Assembly (NCBI RefSeq): GCF_050624435.1
Contig: NC_134546.1
Location: forward strand, 14,221,001-14,285,000
Reading direction: 5' to 3'
DNA: 64,000 bases
From: Tenrec ecaudatus
Lineage: Eukaryota > Chordata > Mammalia > Afrosoricida > Tenrecidae
Shown here piece by piece: positions 54,701-64,000 of the stretch. The notes below the pieces were generated by a model, which was not told the origin of the DNA, did no database searches, and worked only from the letters and a program-made list of their open reading frames with translations. The first letter of the stretch is position 1, and each line of letters opens with the position of its first letter. Both the position numbers and the translations under genes were made by a program.

Positions 54701-55150
54701 AAACAAGCCCCCTGCTAAGCTAAAGCAGCTCTTTAATATTCAGTACGAACCTAAAAGACCTCTCGGCTGGTAAATTCTAGCACGAGGCTAAAGCAGAACT
54801 TTTAAAAATGGCGCCTTCCATCGTTTCTTCCCTGCAAGGTCTCTTTGGCCGAATTATAATGCTTTGCAGTACATATCTGCCTTGATGAGGCTGATTTTTT
54901 TTCCCTCTCCAATTGCAGGCTGGCCACCTTTAACAATCTTATGAACAGAACTTTTTTCGATTTTTGTAATTGGGACGTGGATGTTTCTGGGGTTTACCTT
55001 CTAAGCAGTAATAGCTCTTTGGAAGAAGCTTGGGAAAGTGATGAGTCGCTGGCCTCATACTGCATCTTCCACTGGAATTTGGCTCACAGGGGTCATGATT
55101 CTTCGGCAAGCCTCACAAATGTATGCCTACCACCAGCCACGTTATAGGCA
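54701..55150. other. Candidate conserved block with splice-acceptor-like site
   Basis: 54720-54920 is complex, unique sequence. It is followed by a pyrimidine tract and CAG ('ttttccctctccaattgcag', ending at 54919) that looks like a 3' splice site. Downstream a plus-strand frame stays open from 54920 to 55144 (68 codons from the first Met at 54941). The peptide has no domain that I know, and the frame lacks a trustworthy donor. Noncoding is more likely, but this is the only exon-like architecture I saw. Confidence 0.25.
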
Positions 55151-56074
55151 CTTGATTAGCCTAGTTTGTATCAAATCACCATTTGGTCCTTGGCCTGACC
55201 TGAGTGTCACCATGTTCTCCTGCAAATAGTTCTCAAACCTTCAGAGAACTGGACCACGAGAGCTCAGCTACTCATCTTGTATCACATATCGTGGGCAGCT
55301 AAGGAACCTCTTAGTAGCATCCACGACTCACAATGGCCACTCCGGGGAACTTTCTACTAGGCTGAGGAGGACTGGGGACCCCATGGACTTGATCTCCTGC
55401 TCACGGTGGTTCTCAACACCTTTTAAACGGTGGCAAGATTAGGACAGTCCCAAAGGTCTTCATTCGCTCAACCGGAACATTCCGTGCACAAGGCTAGAGT
55501 CCCACGTAGATAGAAAGCCTGATGCTAGTTGCCTTCACCATGTCAGCACAACATCGGGAACAGCGGCCAAGCCTCTGAAGTTGCTACTTTTGAATACGCA
55601 TCCATCCAGTTAGACTCCTAAGGCTCTTATTTATTTATTTATTTACTTACTTATTTCTGCTCTAAAATGCACGGCCTCTCGTTTCTGTTTAATTGCATTC
55701 TGTTTGACGGTCTGTCTTAGAAAGAGCAGCTAATTATACTACATTTCAGTAGCGGCAGGTGCTAGGGATGATACAGGAATCTTAGCTTTTAGACTTAACA
55801 GTTCATGCAGTTACCCTGGATCTCAGTGCAAAGCCATCCGACTGGATACGTGGAGGCCCATCATTTTAGGCTGAGGTTTCAAGGGACCACGTGACCATGG
55901 GTTTGCACTTTGGGCTTATAAAATGACAATACTAATTGCAGTCAGGATAGAAATGATTGAGTTGGGGTCTTGCGACCAAGAAAACCCATCTCACCTTACC
56001 TGTGTCGAACACAGCAAGGGTTAAGCTCATTTGGAAAAGCAGCCACGTTCCGTGGGCTTAAAAACCTCCTTATA
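55151..56074. other. Unclassified, includes (TTTA)n
   Basis: A (TTTA)n tract lies at about 55628-55657. No gene or repeat otherwise recognised. Confidence 0.4.
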
Positions 56075-56235
56075 GCTTAACTAGCCGTGTGGCCTTGGTA
56101 AGCCATTAACCTTTCTGTGTTTTAGCGTCGTCCAATGACTTTATGCTCAGCGCCAGTAGCTCACGGCAGATTGCCGTGAGGATTAAATGCGGTAAGGTGC
56201 GTCACAGTGAATGGGGCATGTAAGCGTAGATTCTA
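56075..56235 (+). mobile_element. MIR SINE
   Basis: 'ctagccgtgtggccttggta', 'gccattaacctttctgtgtt' and 'gccgtgaggattaaatgcgg' follow the MIR core. The part between is diverged. Confidence 0.8.
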
Positions 56236-57037
56236 ATTTACAGAAAACAATTGTGTTGCCGATGGTAAGCTCTTTGGAATAATAGTCACGACATAAATTC
56301 CAGAAATATTGCTGCTGTCGGTGCTGCTGAGCTCGCTCTGAGTCATGGCGACACCATCTATAACAGACCAAAGCGTTGTCCACCGCGGGTCATCTTCACA
56401 ACCATGAGAGCAACTCCTCTTGTAAAAAACACACCAAGGTTTATGAAATGATCTGAAACAAAGGCTTGCCCCGATGGTGATGCTGGAACAAACCAAATCC
56501 CTGCCGTGGGGTCGATGCCCACGCCTAAAGCGCCATGTGGGACGACGGGGGCTACTTGGAGGGCAGTAGCTTCGCTCAGGTTGATGTCACGCAGAGCCGT
56601 CACTCACACTGTCTCCCCAGCCCTTCCACCGGGCTTCTTCCAACCAGACCACCCGGAATCCTGAGTATAGCTCCTCCCACTGATGCTGCTCGCGCACTCT
56701 AACGCCTGTCACAGCAACAGGAGCCAGGGCAACAACTCGCAAAATTAAAAGCACACCTTTGAAACGCAATGGCGCGAGCAGGCCAAACCACATGGTTCCA
56801 ACCATCACTGTAATAATAGTGACAGCTGGAATGAAATGCACGGGAAGGCTCAGCAAGTAAGTTCGTGGAGTTTTAACCTGCCCATGCTAGTATACTGACA
56901 CTCGGCTTATGAAGACTATTCTTTGTTGTGAAAACCATCGGACAATTTTTATTAAAAATAATCAGTGGCTGCACTGCAACATGACTAAATAGATGTCGCG
57001 TTTGGATGTCACCCCTCTGACAGTGTCTCCTGCCAGC
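56236..57037. other. Unclassified; overlapping minus-strand ORFs
   Basis: Four overlapping 66-89-codon minus ORFs (56183-56856) in different frames, none with a domain. G+C-rich with several CpGs for this window (about 56330-56700). Confidence 0.3.
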
Positions 57038-57208
57038 CTCACACCACATGCTCTCCACCTGTGACACCACTGCCCGGAAGGTTTTGAAGCTATAAATCTT
57101 TCCAGAAGCAGACGGCTACAGAGTTCTTTCCTCGAGGGGCTGGTGGGTTTGAACTGCTGACCTTCCACCCAGGCGAGCACTTTAACCCTGGCACCGCTGG
57201 AGCGCCTT
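57038..57208 (-). mobile_element. AfroSINE, antisense
   Basis: 'cggaaggttttgaagctata', 'ggggctggtgggtttgaact', 'gctgaccttccacccaggcg' and 'taaccctggcaccgctggag'. Confidence 0.8.
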
Positions 57209-57259
57209 AAAAAGACGCACAGGCACCACAGTGCTGCCTGCGATCATCTTCGTTCCCAT

Positions 57260-57330
57260 CACTGATTCACTCGTTGCCTTTGAGTCCATTCTGAATCACA
57301 GTGGCCCTATAGACAGGGCGATCTCTCCAA
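57260..57330 (-). mobile_element. AfroSINE fragment, antisense
   Basis: 'ctcgttgcctttgagtccat', 'tctgaatcacagtggcccta' and 'tagacagggcgatctctcc'. Only the body is present. Confidence 0.7.
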
Positions 57331-58190
57331 TGCAGCTGTGAAAATGCATGTGGGAGTCTACGCCTCAGTGTACTTGTGTGTGTGAAGGTCCCGTTGATCA
57401 GGGCCTACAGGCAGTGGTATTGCACACAAGCCTCGAGTTACTGAATCTTCTCTCCAACTGGCTGTTTGGCCAGTGCTGTGGACTGTAATGTCTGAGCTGC
57501 CCACGTGGGGTCCCAGGGGAGTTGCTGACTTCTTTGGGCAACCTACCAAGTGTATTGAACATGATGAACCATCCGTCCACTTGCCTTTATAACTATCTCT
57601 GGAATAAAGTGGAACATACAGGCAGAGTCTGAGAATTAGGTGATGAGTAATAGCAATTTCAAAACTACCTGTAGCTCCTGTATCTGCACCTCCCTCCCTT
57701 AAAGGCGGCTTTGACGTCTTTCCCTAAGGGTCAAAGTCATCGTGGACTCATCTCCCTGACCCTAAACCCAGTCTATCATCAAGTTGTCCTGGTAGTAGTT
57801 CTCATACCTTCTCTCCTGTCTGCCCTGACTCTCCACTTCAGGGGGATGCGACCCCGTGCCTAGACTCTCTGTTGGTCTGTCAAATAGTCATCCTGAGCCT
57901 GGTTTCCCTACCCGCGCATTTAAAATTCAGTCCCTCGTATGTCCCTGGAGTCACCTTTCTTAAAGCCAATGCGCTTTTAGGAGTCCCTGGGCAGCCCAGA
58001 CATTGAAGCTCTGGACGACTAACTGAAACAGGGTTGTTTCATTCATCTGTGCTCCCATCAGTGTCATGGCCTCTAAGATAGGTATCCGGTGTGTTGTGAG
58101 CAGAGTTGTTTAAAGATTCACCCACATAACAATATATGATGAATAAAAATGCAAGGAAATGTAATAGTTCTTCCTTGGGTAAATCAAGCA
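57331..58190. other. Unclassified; possible old L2-like text
   Basis: 57690-57970 ('cccagtctatcatcaagttg', 'gactctctgttggtctgtca') has the flavour of an old L2/ancient repeat, but I cannot place it. Confidence 0.3.
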
Positions 58191-58194
58191 CTTA

Positions 58195-58405
58195 CTTATA
58201 AATTAAGCCACCCTGGTGGCTTAGTGGTTAAGAGTTGGGCTGTGATCTGTGAGGTCCATAGTTTGAAGCTTCCATTCGCTGGTTGGGAAAAAGACCAGGT
58301 TTTCTACTCCTGTAAGCAATTACAGGAAACCATATAAGGCAGTTCTACCCTGTCCTGTAGGGTTGCTCTGAATCAACATAGACTTGATCGCAATAACTGA
58401 GATTT
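58195..58405 (+). mobile_element. AfroSINE, complete
   Basis: 'agccaccctggtggcttagt', 'ggttaagagttgggctgtga', 'gaccaggttttctactcctg', 'ggcagttctaccctgtcctg' and 'tagggttgctctgaatcaac'. The A-box region is well kept; the B-box reads GTTTGAAGC. Confidence 0.9.
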
Positions 58406-60535
58406 CTCTGGCCGAAACAACCCTATCTGACACCTCTAACAACACAGTCTAAGCAATATTTTATGATGTGCCATGCCCACAAAACCTATAATTCATCAGA
58501 CTTTCATGACTTTCTTGGCCACTTAATTGGTGCTCACCATCATGAACTTTAAAAATAAGTTGACAATGGCTAAAATTTGTCAGTTTTGAAGTTCCCAGGC
58601 TTAAGCAACTCAATTCTTAGCACTAACCCATTGCTGTGGTCCTTCATTTGCCACATCATGATTTTTTTTTGCATGCCCATGATGCTTCCTTTTATTTGAG
58701 AGAGGAAGAGACGATCTAAAACAGCAAGAAGAGAATTATCTCGTCTAATTAAGGAATCAACCATCCTTCAGACCCGGAATACACGTCACCGGCATCCTCT
58801 CTCAGAAAGCCAAAGGAAACTCCCTACATGAAGCCCGTTCTGACTCATGACTCTTCAGGGTGGGCATGGCGGGAGAATGTGTCTGGTACTTACTGCCACA
58901 GAGGGGCATGCCCACCCGGCCACACCAGCCCGTGCTCTGTGGAGAGAGCAGAAAATATCTCCGTGTGTTCCTTAAGAGCCATTGTATCAAGGAGACCATC
59001 CTTCAGCTGGATCAGATAGCTCTGGTTTTCCAACTTGTGAGCAACTGTTTCTTCAATCATTTTTGTTTCTTAAGAAGGTGAAAGTAGGGATTCTGAATGG
59101 ACGTACACGCAAGCAGAGGGAGGAGGGCGGTGGCAGACTCACACAGACCAAGTCTCAAACTGCTCTGACGGCAAAATGGAAAATTGGCAAGTGATCAATC
59201 AACACGGGTCTCTAATTGCTTTTAGTATCTTGACAGAATAAAAAGGCCAGATTCAGGGCCGAGAAGCTTGGCTTTGAGAAGTGGCCGTGGAGCATGGAGG
59301 ACTGCTACAGGAAGGTCCCCCTCTGCGGCGGAGCCCACCTGCTCCCTACTAGCTGCCCTCAGAGTGAGTGACACAAGGCGTCTCCATTTGGGGGGGGGTG
59401 TTCAAAGTGGCTGAGCATATGTTTAGGCATGATTGCTATTGCATGGTCTTAGATGAAAAACACACAAAGTAAAAAAGACAAGAAAACTGACTCCGTGTAT
59501 GTCCACACAATGGAACATAATGAGAAACAGAGGAGGGGGGCAGTTTGGTCATTTTGTAGGCAAGGCAAGTCAATAAAAAAAAGAAAGAAAGAAATCCTTT
59601 GACAATTCAGTCATGTTAAAATTAGGAGACAATACCGACATAAGAAAACACAGCCGACATGGAGGCAGCAGAGTTCCCCTTCATCACAGCGGGTCTAGAC
59701 AGCTCCCACCGCTGTGTCTGCCCTGTCTCAGAGTGATGTGTGGCCCTATCTAGAGGGTGGCTTCAGCTCAGGAGGGAATGTCAGTGCCAGGTCTTAATTA
59801 ATTTCCTTCTGCCCGGGTGTCTGTGTCACCGTGTGGTTTTGCATTTGCTGCGAGGCAGCTTAGTGGGAAGGGCCTTAGGTACATAACACCTCCACTCACC
59901 AAACCGCAGAGCCAAGCCCTCAGCCTGCCCAGGGCACATGCAGTCTCGCCCCGGCAGTGATGCGAGCCTCCGTGCTGTGCCAGCTGCCAGCCACAGACCT
60001 GCAATTTCTGGCCCAGAAGAGCCTTCCCCGGGCATGCTTGATGTGCTTAGTGCATGGTGTGGCGTGCTTAGCGGAGACTGCTTCCCGGAATGTGCCTTGA
60101 TGTACCCCATCAGACAACTGAAGGAAATGGTTGCCAACGTGCCCTCTTGCCTGAGGACACGCTGCTGCCGTTGGCCATCCTTGAGTTGCGACACGGAACC
60201 CTGGTCCTGAGCTATCCCCTTGGTGGGTTGCAAATCAGCCTCTGCTGGTTCTGGAAGGAGGTCACCAGGTCTTTCTTCCTAGCTTTTCTTCATCTGGATG
60301 GCCCTGCTAAAACCTGCTGGGCAGCCCGCAAGCCTCCTGATGGCCAGGTGTTGGGTGCACAAGAGGGCCGCTGGTCGAGATTACAATTTGGATCTTCGTG
60401 GACGACAAAGCATTCTATCAAGGGGCCTCGCTTCCTCGCCAGATGACTCTCAGCATTCTTTAACTGTCTACAAGAAATAGAGAACGCGCTCTCCTCCCAG
60501 CTCCCCGTGGGACTGGAAGTGACAGACGTCCGACG
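58406..60535. other. Unique sequence without gene
   Basis: 59385-59398 is a G-rich run, and 59570-59595 is an A/G-rich simple repeat. The longest ORFs (135 codons minus at 59826-60233; 118 codons plus at 60090-60446) overlap each other and lack domains. Confidence 0.3.
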
Positions 60536-60785
60536 ATGCTAAATTCACACATCACAATGCCCAACAGGAATATTGTTATTAAAATGCATAGAACATCATT
60601 CAAGTGAAGTAGTGTTTTTTGATTAATTCTCTGAGCCGGGAGCCCAATTATTTACAGCAAATAACCAAGCTAGAGCCGATCTAATCTCTAAAAGGCAATG
60701 CAGTTTCTTTCTTTCGAACTCCTTGACATTGATGAGCTGTTATCAGTGGTTGCCAATTCAGCCACCTATAGGAACTTGACACTGT
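60536..60785. other. Candidate conserved noncoding block
   Basis: Complex unique sequence with 'aatattgttattaaaatgca', 'gaagtagtgttttttgatta', 'gcccaattatttacagcaaa' and 'gatgagctgttatcagtggt'. No ORF. Only its texture suggests constraint. Confidence 0.28.
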
Positions 60786-60902
60786 AGATTGGGGTGGGGG
60801 TGAGGGAGGGTTGCAATCTTGTTCCCAATCAAATAGGGGTTTCTTTTGCTGAAGGCTTGGGTTCTTATTAGAGGTGGCTGTCTATGAAAACTATGTGCGT
60901 AT

Positions 60903-60978
60903 GGGTCCTTGGTTAGGAAACCCCTTTAGGATAGTATACTCAGTCTACTGTGAGTCAGAATCAGTTGGATGATACATA
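60903..60978 (+). mobile_element. AfroSINE tail fragment
   Basis: 'gttaggaaacccctttagga' and 'tgagtcagaatcagttggat'. Confidence 0.6.
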
Positions 60979-61664
60979 ACCATGCAATTAATGTGGGCAG
61001 GAACATTAGTTCAGGAACAACATTTTACTATTACCTCCTAGTACATATCTAAGAAAAATTATCCTCTCACTGGTTAGTGAAAATTTGGAACTTTTTTTCA
61101 AATTTTCCTTTCAATGTAATCTTCCAGCATGGGAGTCCAGAGTTGGGTTCCCCTTTTTGTTTGTTTACTTGTTTTTAAAAACATTTAACAGTTTTATTGG
61201 CATCTAATTTATATATCAGACAGTTCAATAAAGTCCAACGATTGCTTGCATGAAAATGTTAATAAGCTGAAAATGAACAGGCAAACAGTAAATAAATCAG
61301 ACGGGCTCGTCTTAATCCAAGGTTGGCAGCAGAAGAGTTTTCAGACCTTAAGATTGCCTCCCAAAGCTGCAGAATCATGTGCCCTTCTCACCGCAGGCCG
61401 AGGGAGCCCTGCAGAGAGAAACACTGCAGCGTGAGAAGCCTTCTTGTCAGGTAATTGTTAATATGCAGGATCATTTGTGAAGCTCCTTCCCTGGGAAACT
61501 CTGCTCTGGGAAACTTGGGGGACTAGATCTTGTATCTTCAGTTGCCAAACCTTTTACATTCTCTTTAGACAGATGTCCCCTTCCTGTGGCACCAACAACT
61601 TCAAAACCAAAACCAAATCCAAACAAAAAAACCACCCCAAACCCAACCAACCAATCGAAAAAAG
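60979..61664. other. Unclassified; old L1-like end at 61165-61250
   Basis: 'aacagttttattggcatcta' and 'agacagttcaataaagtcca' resemble the antisense end of an old L1. 61600-61660 is A/C-rich low complexity. No gene. Confidence 0.4.
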
Positions 61665-61725
61665 AGAAACCTACTGTTGGCAGGTTGATTCCAACTCATA
61701 GGGACCCTGTAGGAGAGAGCATAAC
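61665..61725 (-). mobile_element. AfroSINE fragment, antisense
   Basis: 'ctgttggcaggttgattcca' and 'actcatagggaccctgtagg'. Confidence 0.65.
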
Positions 61726-62659
61726 ATCTTAATTTCTAAGATTGCAAATTTTTCCAGAAGATGACTTCCACGTGCTCCCACCCCCACGCCACTGCCCCAC
61801 CCCACCCTGGCCCCATGACTGGTGGATTCAGATCAGTTGGTAATGTCATTTGAGGTCAAGTGCTCATTGTTGAATATGCAGTGGATCACCAGAGCTTAGC
61901 CCCTACCCTCTTCCTACTCACACATATACATACAAATAAATCAGGACCTGGGAAGTTTATAACTCACCTAGATGTGTTGGGCCATATTTTTTTCCTTCCC
62001 TTTTTCATCATCTTTTTTCTCCCTGCAGATATAATCTAGCAGATCACTCTGACCTGGGTTAAGAATTTTTCAAATATAAATGGTCTGAATGTGACTTCAC
62101 TTGGCAAAACAAAGGCATGGTAAGTGATTTTTCCATATCTCTCTTCAGGCAAGCCTTATAAGGAAGGTTTTCTTTCCAGAGGATTGGGACACTCATTAAT
62201 CTGTTTCTCCTTTCAACAATAAAATGAAAAATGGAATGAGATTATCAAAATGGATAGTCTGGGGTGGACCAGATAACATGCTTTTGAAAAGTGGTTTACA
62301 TTTGACATCAGTGAAGCTCCCTGGGCCAGTGTGTCTCAGGTCTGCTATTGGGGCCTGGACTTCGCTCCCAGCTTGGACACAAATATGCTTTATTAGTTTC
62401 AAGCTCCTCTCAAACCAGTTGGAAGGATGGATGAATTCCTAGCACAGTATTAAGTCATCAGCAGAACTATAAATATTTCCTAATCCTATCTCAGGGAGCC
62501 TTTATACAAAGAGCTTTTTTTCAGTATACTTTTCCCTTTACCTGGAATTAGCATGCATTTTAAGTTATTTATTCTTTATATATATATATATATATATATT
62601 TTTAAAGCACAACATTGAGATATTGAACACATTTCTTCCTCTTGGATACGTAGAATTCT
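61726..62659. other. Unclassified, includes (TA)n
   Basis: A (TA)n microsatellite at 62577-62599 is followed by T-rich DNA. Nothing else recognised. Confidence 0.4.
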
Positions 62660-62880
62660 GAACCCAACCCCCAAATTGTTGCGGTTGAATTGACACTGAC
62701 TCCCAGCAATATCATGCTGTTTCAGAGTTGAATTAAGCTCCAGAGAGTTTCTTCAGCTGACATCTTTATGGAAGCAGATTGCTAGAACTTTCTTCCTTGA
62801 GACTGCTGGTTGGATGATTCAAACTGTCAGCCTTTCAGCTAGTAACTGAGAGCAAGCTGTTTACATCACCCAGAGGCCTG
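62660..62880 (-). mobile_element. AfroSINE, antisense, complete but old
   Basis: 'caaattgttgcggttgaatt', 'atctttatggaagcagattg', 'gactgctggttggatgattc' and 'tttacatcacccagaggcct'. This is the same older subtype as 8705-8893 (both keep the 'tttatggaagca' middle). Confidence 0.78.
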
Positions 62881-64000
62881 CATATAGTTACAGAGTCCAG
62901 TGATTGCTTGCATAAAGATCTTTTAATACTCTGAAAGGTGTGGAGAGCCCTGTATTCCCAGTCATCAGAAGATCATGGTCCTAAATGGGATTCTCGCCAT
63001 TTGGTGTTCTCCTCAGTGGAACTGCCAGGGGAACCCAGACTTTCCATTTACCTTGAAAACCAAGGCGTGGTGCTTGGAGTCCCTAATGTGGCCCCCTTGA
63101 TGTCAACAAAGCAGGAAGAACGTGTCTGGAGGCAGTCACAGTACAGCTGTCACACCACGGGGACCTCTCGCCAGTCTCTCAGGGACAGTTGTGCAACTTC
63201 TACCTTTCGTGTTACGTAAACACAACCCAACTGTTCACCCCACCCCACCCCGGGGCTGCAGACACCCCACAGTCAAACAACTGTCTACAGGCAAGCAAAG
63301 CACAGCTACGCATTTGGGTGTTTGTTTTTGTAACCCATTTGACAGCCTAAAAGGAAAGATCCTGGGTTTGGTTTTTTGTTTGTTTGTTTTGTTTTTTGTC
63401 TGTCTCTTGATGGTAGGGATGTCCAGGAGCCAATTTTGCTGATCTAGAATATTCAAAAAATAAAGGCAACTCCAGGATGTGGCTTACACTAAGGATTTGG
63501 AACATGTCCTAGTGTGGTCTACATGGCAGTTCCAGGACTTCAGTTATCATTGGAGGCCAAGAGGAAGCCACGACGCTTGCCCCTCCGGCAGCCTTTCTTA
63601 AGGACGGGCTCATGACACGTCTCCCAGAACACCCCTAAAACATGCACACATGAAAAAGCTTCATTTCTCCTACTCTGGTTTGCATTGCAGTAAGACTACA
63701 ATGAAGACTTCATCGTTATTTGGTTAATTTGAATTTTAGTAATAGTGAGTCATCTCATTTGATCAATCTGTCCATTATTCAATAACCAAGGGACTGCCAA
63801 ATCTCCATTTCATTTTTTGCTCAACACGGTTTTGCAAAAGCATTTGAGAGGAACTGTGGTGTGTGTGTGTGCATGTGTGCATATGTGAGTATGTATATAC
63901 ATGCGTGTGTGCACGTGTGCGCAAGTCCAGGACTCACTGCTACAGAAATATCCCAAGGTCACATAATAGTTCCCTGCTACTCCCTTTATTGTCTGCCCTC
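62881..64000. other. No gene; TG-rich tract near the end
   Basis: A TG/CA-rich tract lies at about 63858-63925. ORFs of 93-106 codons (62938-63442) overlap each other and lack domains. (TTTG)n-like text at 63371-63400. Confidence 0.4.

Noticed and set aside
59826-60446. Overlapping 135-codon (minus) and 118-codon (plus) ORFs
   Set aside because: They overlap on opposite strands in G+C-rich DNA, where stops are rare. Neither has a recognisable domain.

Overview
This is a stretch of mammalian nuclear DNA with no protein-coding gene that I can support. Most of it is the wreckage of transposable elements. Many tRNA-derived SINEs of the AfroSINE type point to an afrotherian mammal: a gagccctggtgg-like head, a 'ctttctactccc' body, and a 'gtcgctatgagtcagcattgactcgatggcagtgag'-like tail. 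The long fragments of an RTE-clade LINE and at least four short hAT-like inverted-repeat elements agree with this. Among afrotherians a tenrec-type genome is my best guess, because hAT MITE families of this kind are known there. That is recognition from memory, not a database result.

Layout. 1-5 kb: a decayed RTE LINE on the minus strand, split by a 650-bp LTR-like insert and followed by several AfroSINEs. 5-9.7 kb: a poly(A)-tailed composite retroelement (6.3-7.3 kb), then two neighbouring hAT-like MITEs. 10.9-16.3 kb: an RTE-rich block holding an inverted pair of RTE 3' ends, then a near-complete minus-strand RTE interrupted by two LTR-like elements. 17.5-23.6 kb: a SINE, a second LTR-like copy, a hAT MITE with matching target-site duplications, a mariner fossil and more RTE. 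24-25.6 kb: L2 interrupted by a younger L1-like tail. 26.3-36.5 kb: L1 fragments in collinear minus-strand order, carrying three nested later insertions. 36.5-64 kb: far fewer LINEs, scattered AfroSINEs and MIRs, one MLT1-like LTR, a second mariner fossil (41.6-42.1 kb) and long unique stretches, some of which look like conserved noncoding (possibly enhancer) DNA.

Nothing here works together as a pathway or operon. The ORFs that can be explained are broken pieces of reverse transcriptase, endonuclease or transposase. The remaining ORFs (longest 155 codons) look like chance. The most informative content is the order of the nested insertions, especially a 13-bp perfect target-site duplication around a 1.2-kb composite retroelement, itself sitting in an inverted-repeat element inside an old L1. 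I did not find a new biological system. The best candidates for novelty are the composite LTR-like/L1-tail retroelement family and the unique, possibly conserved blocks in the right half.
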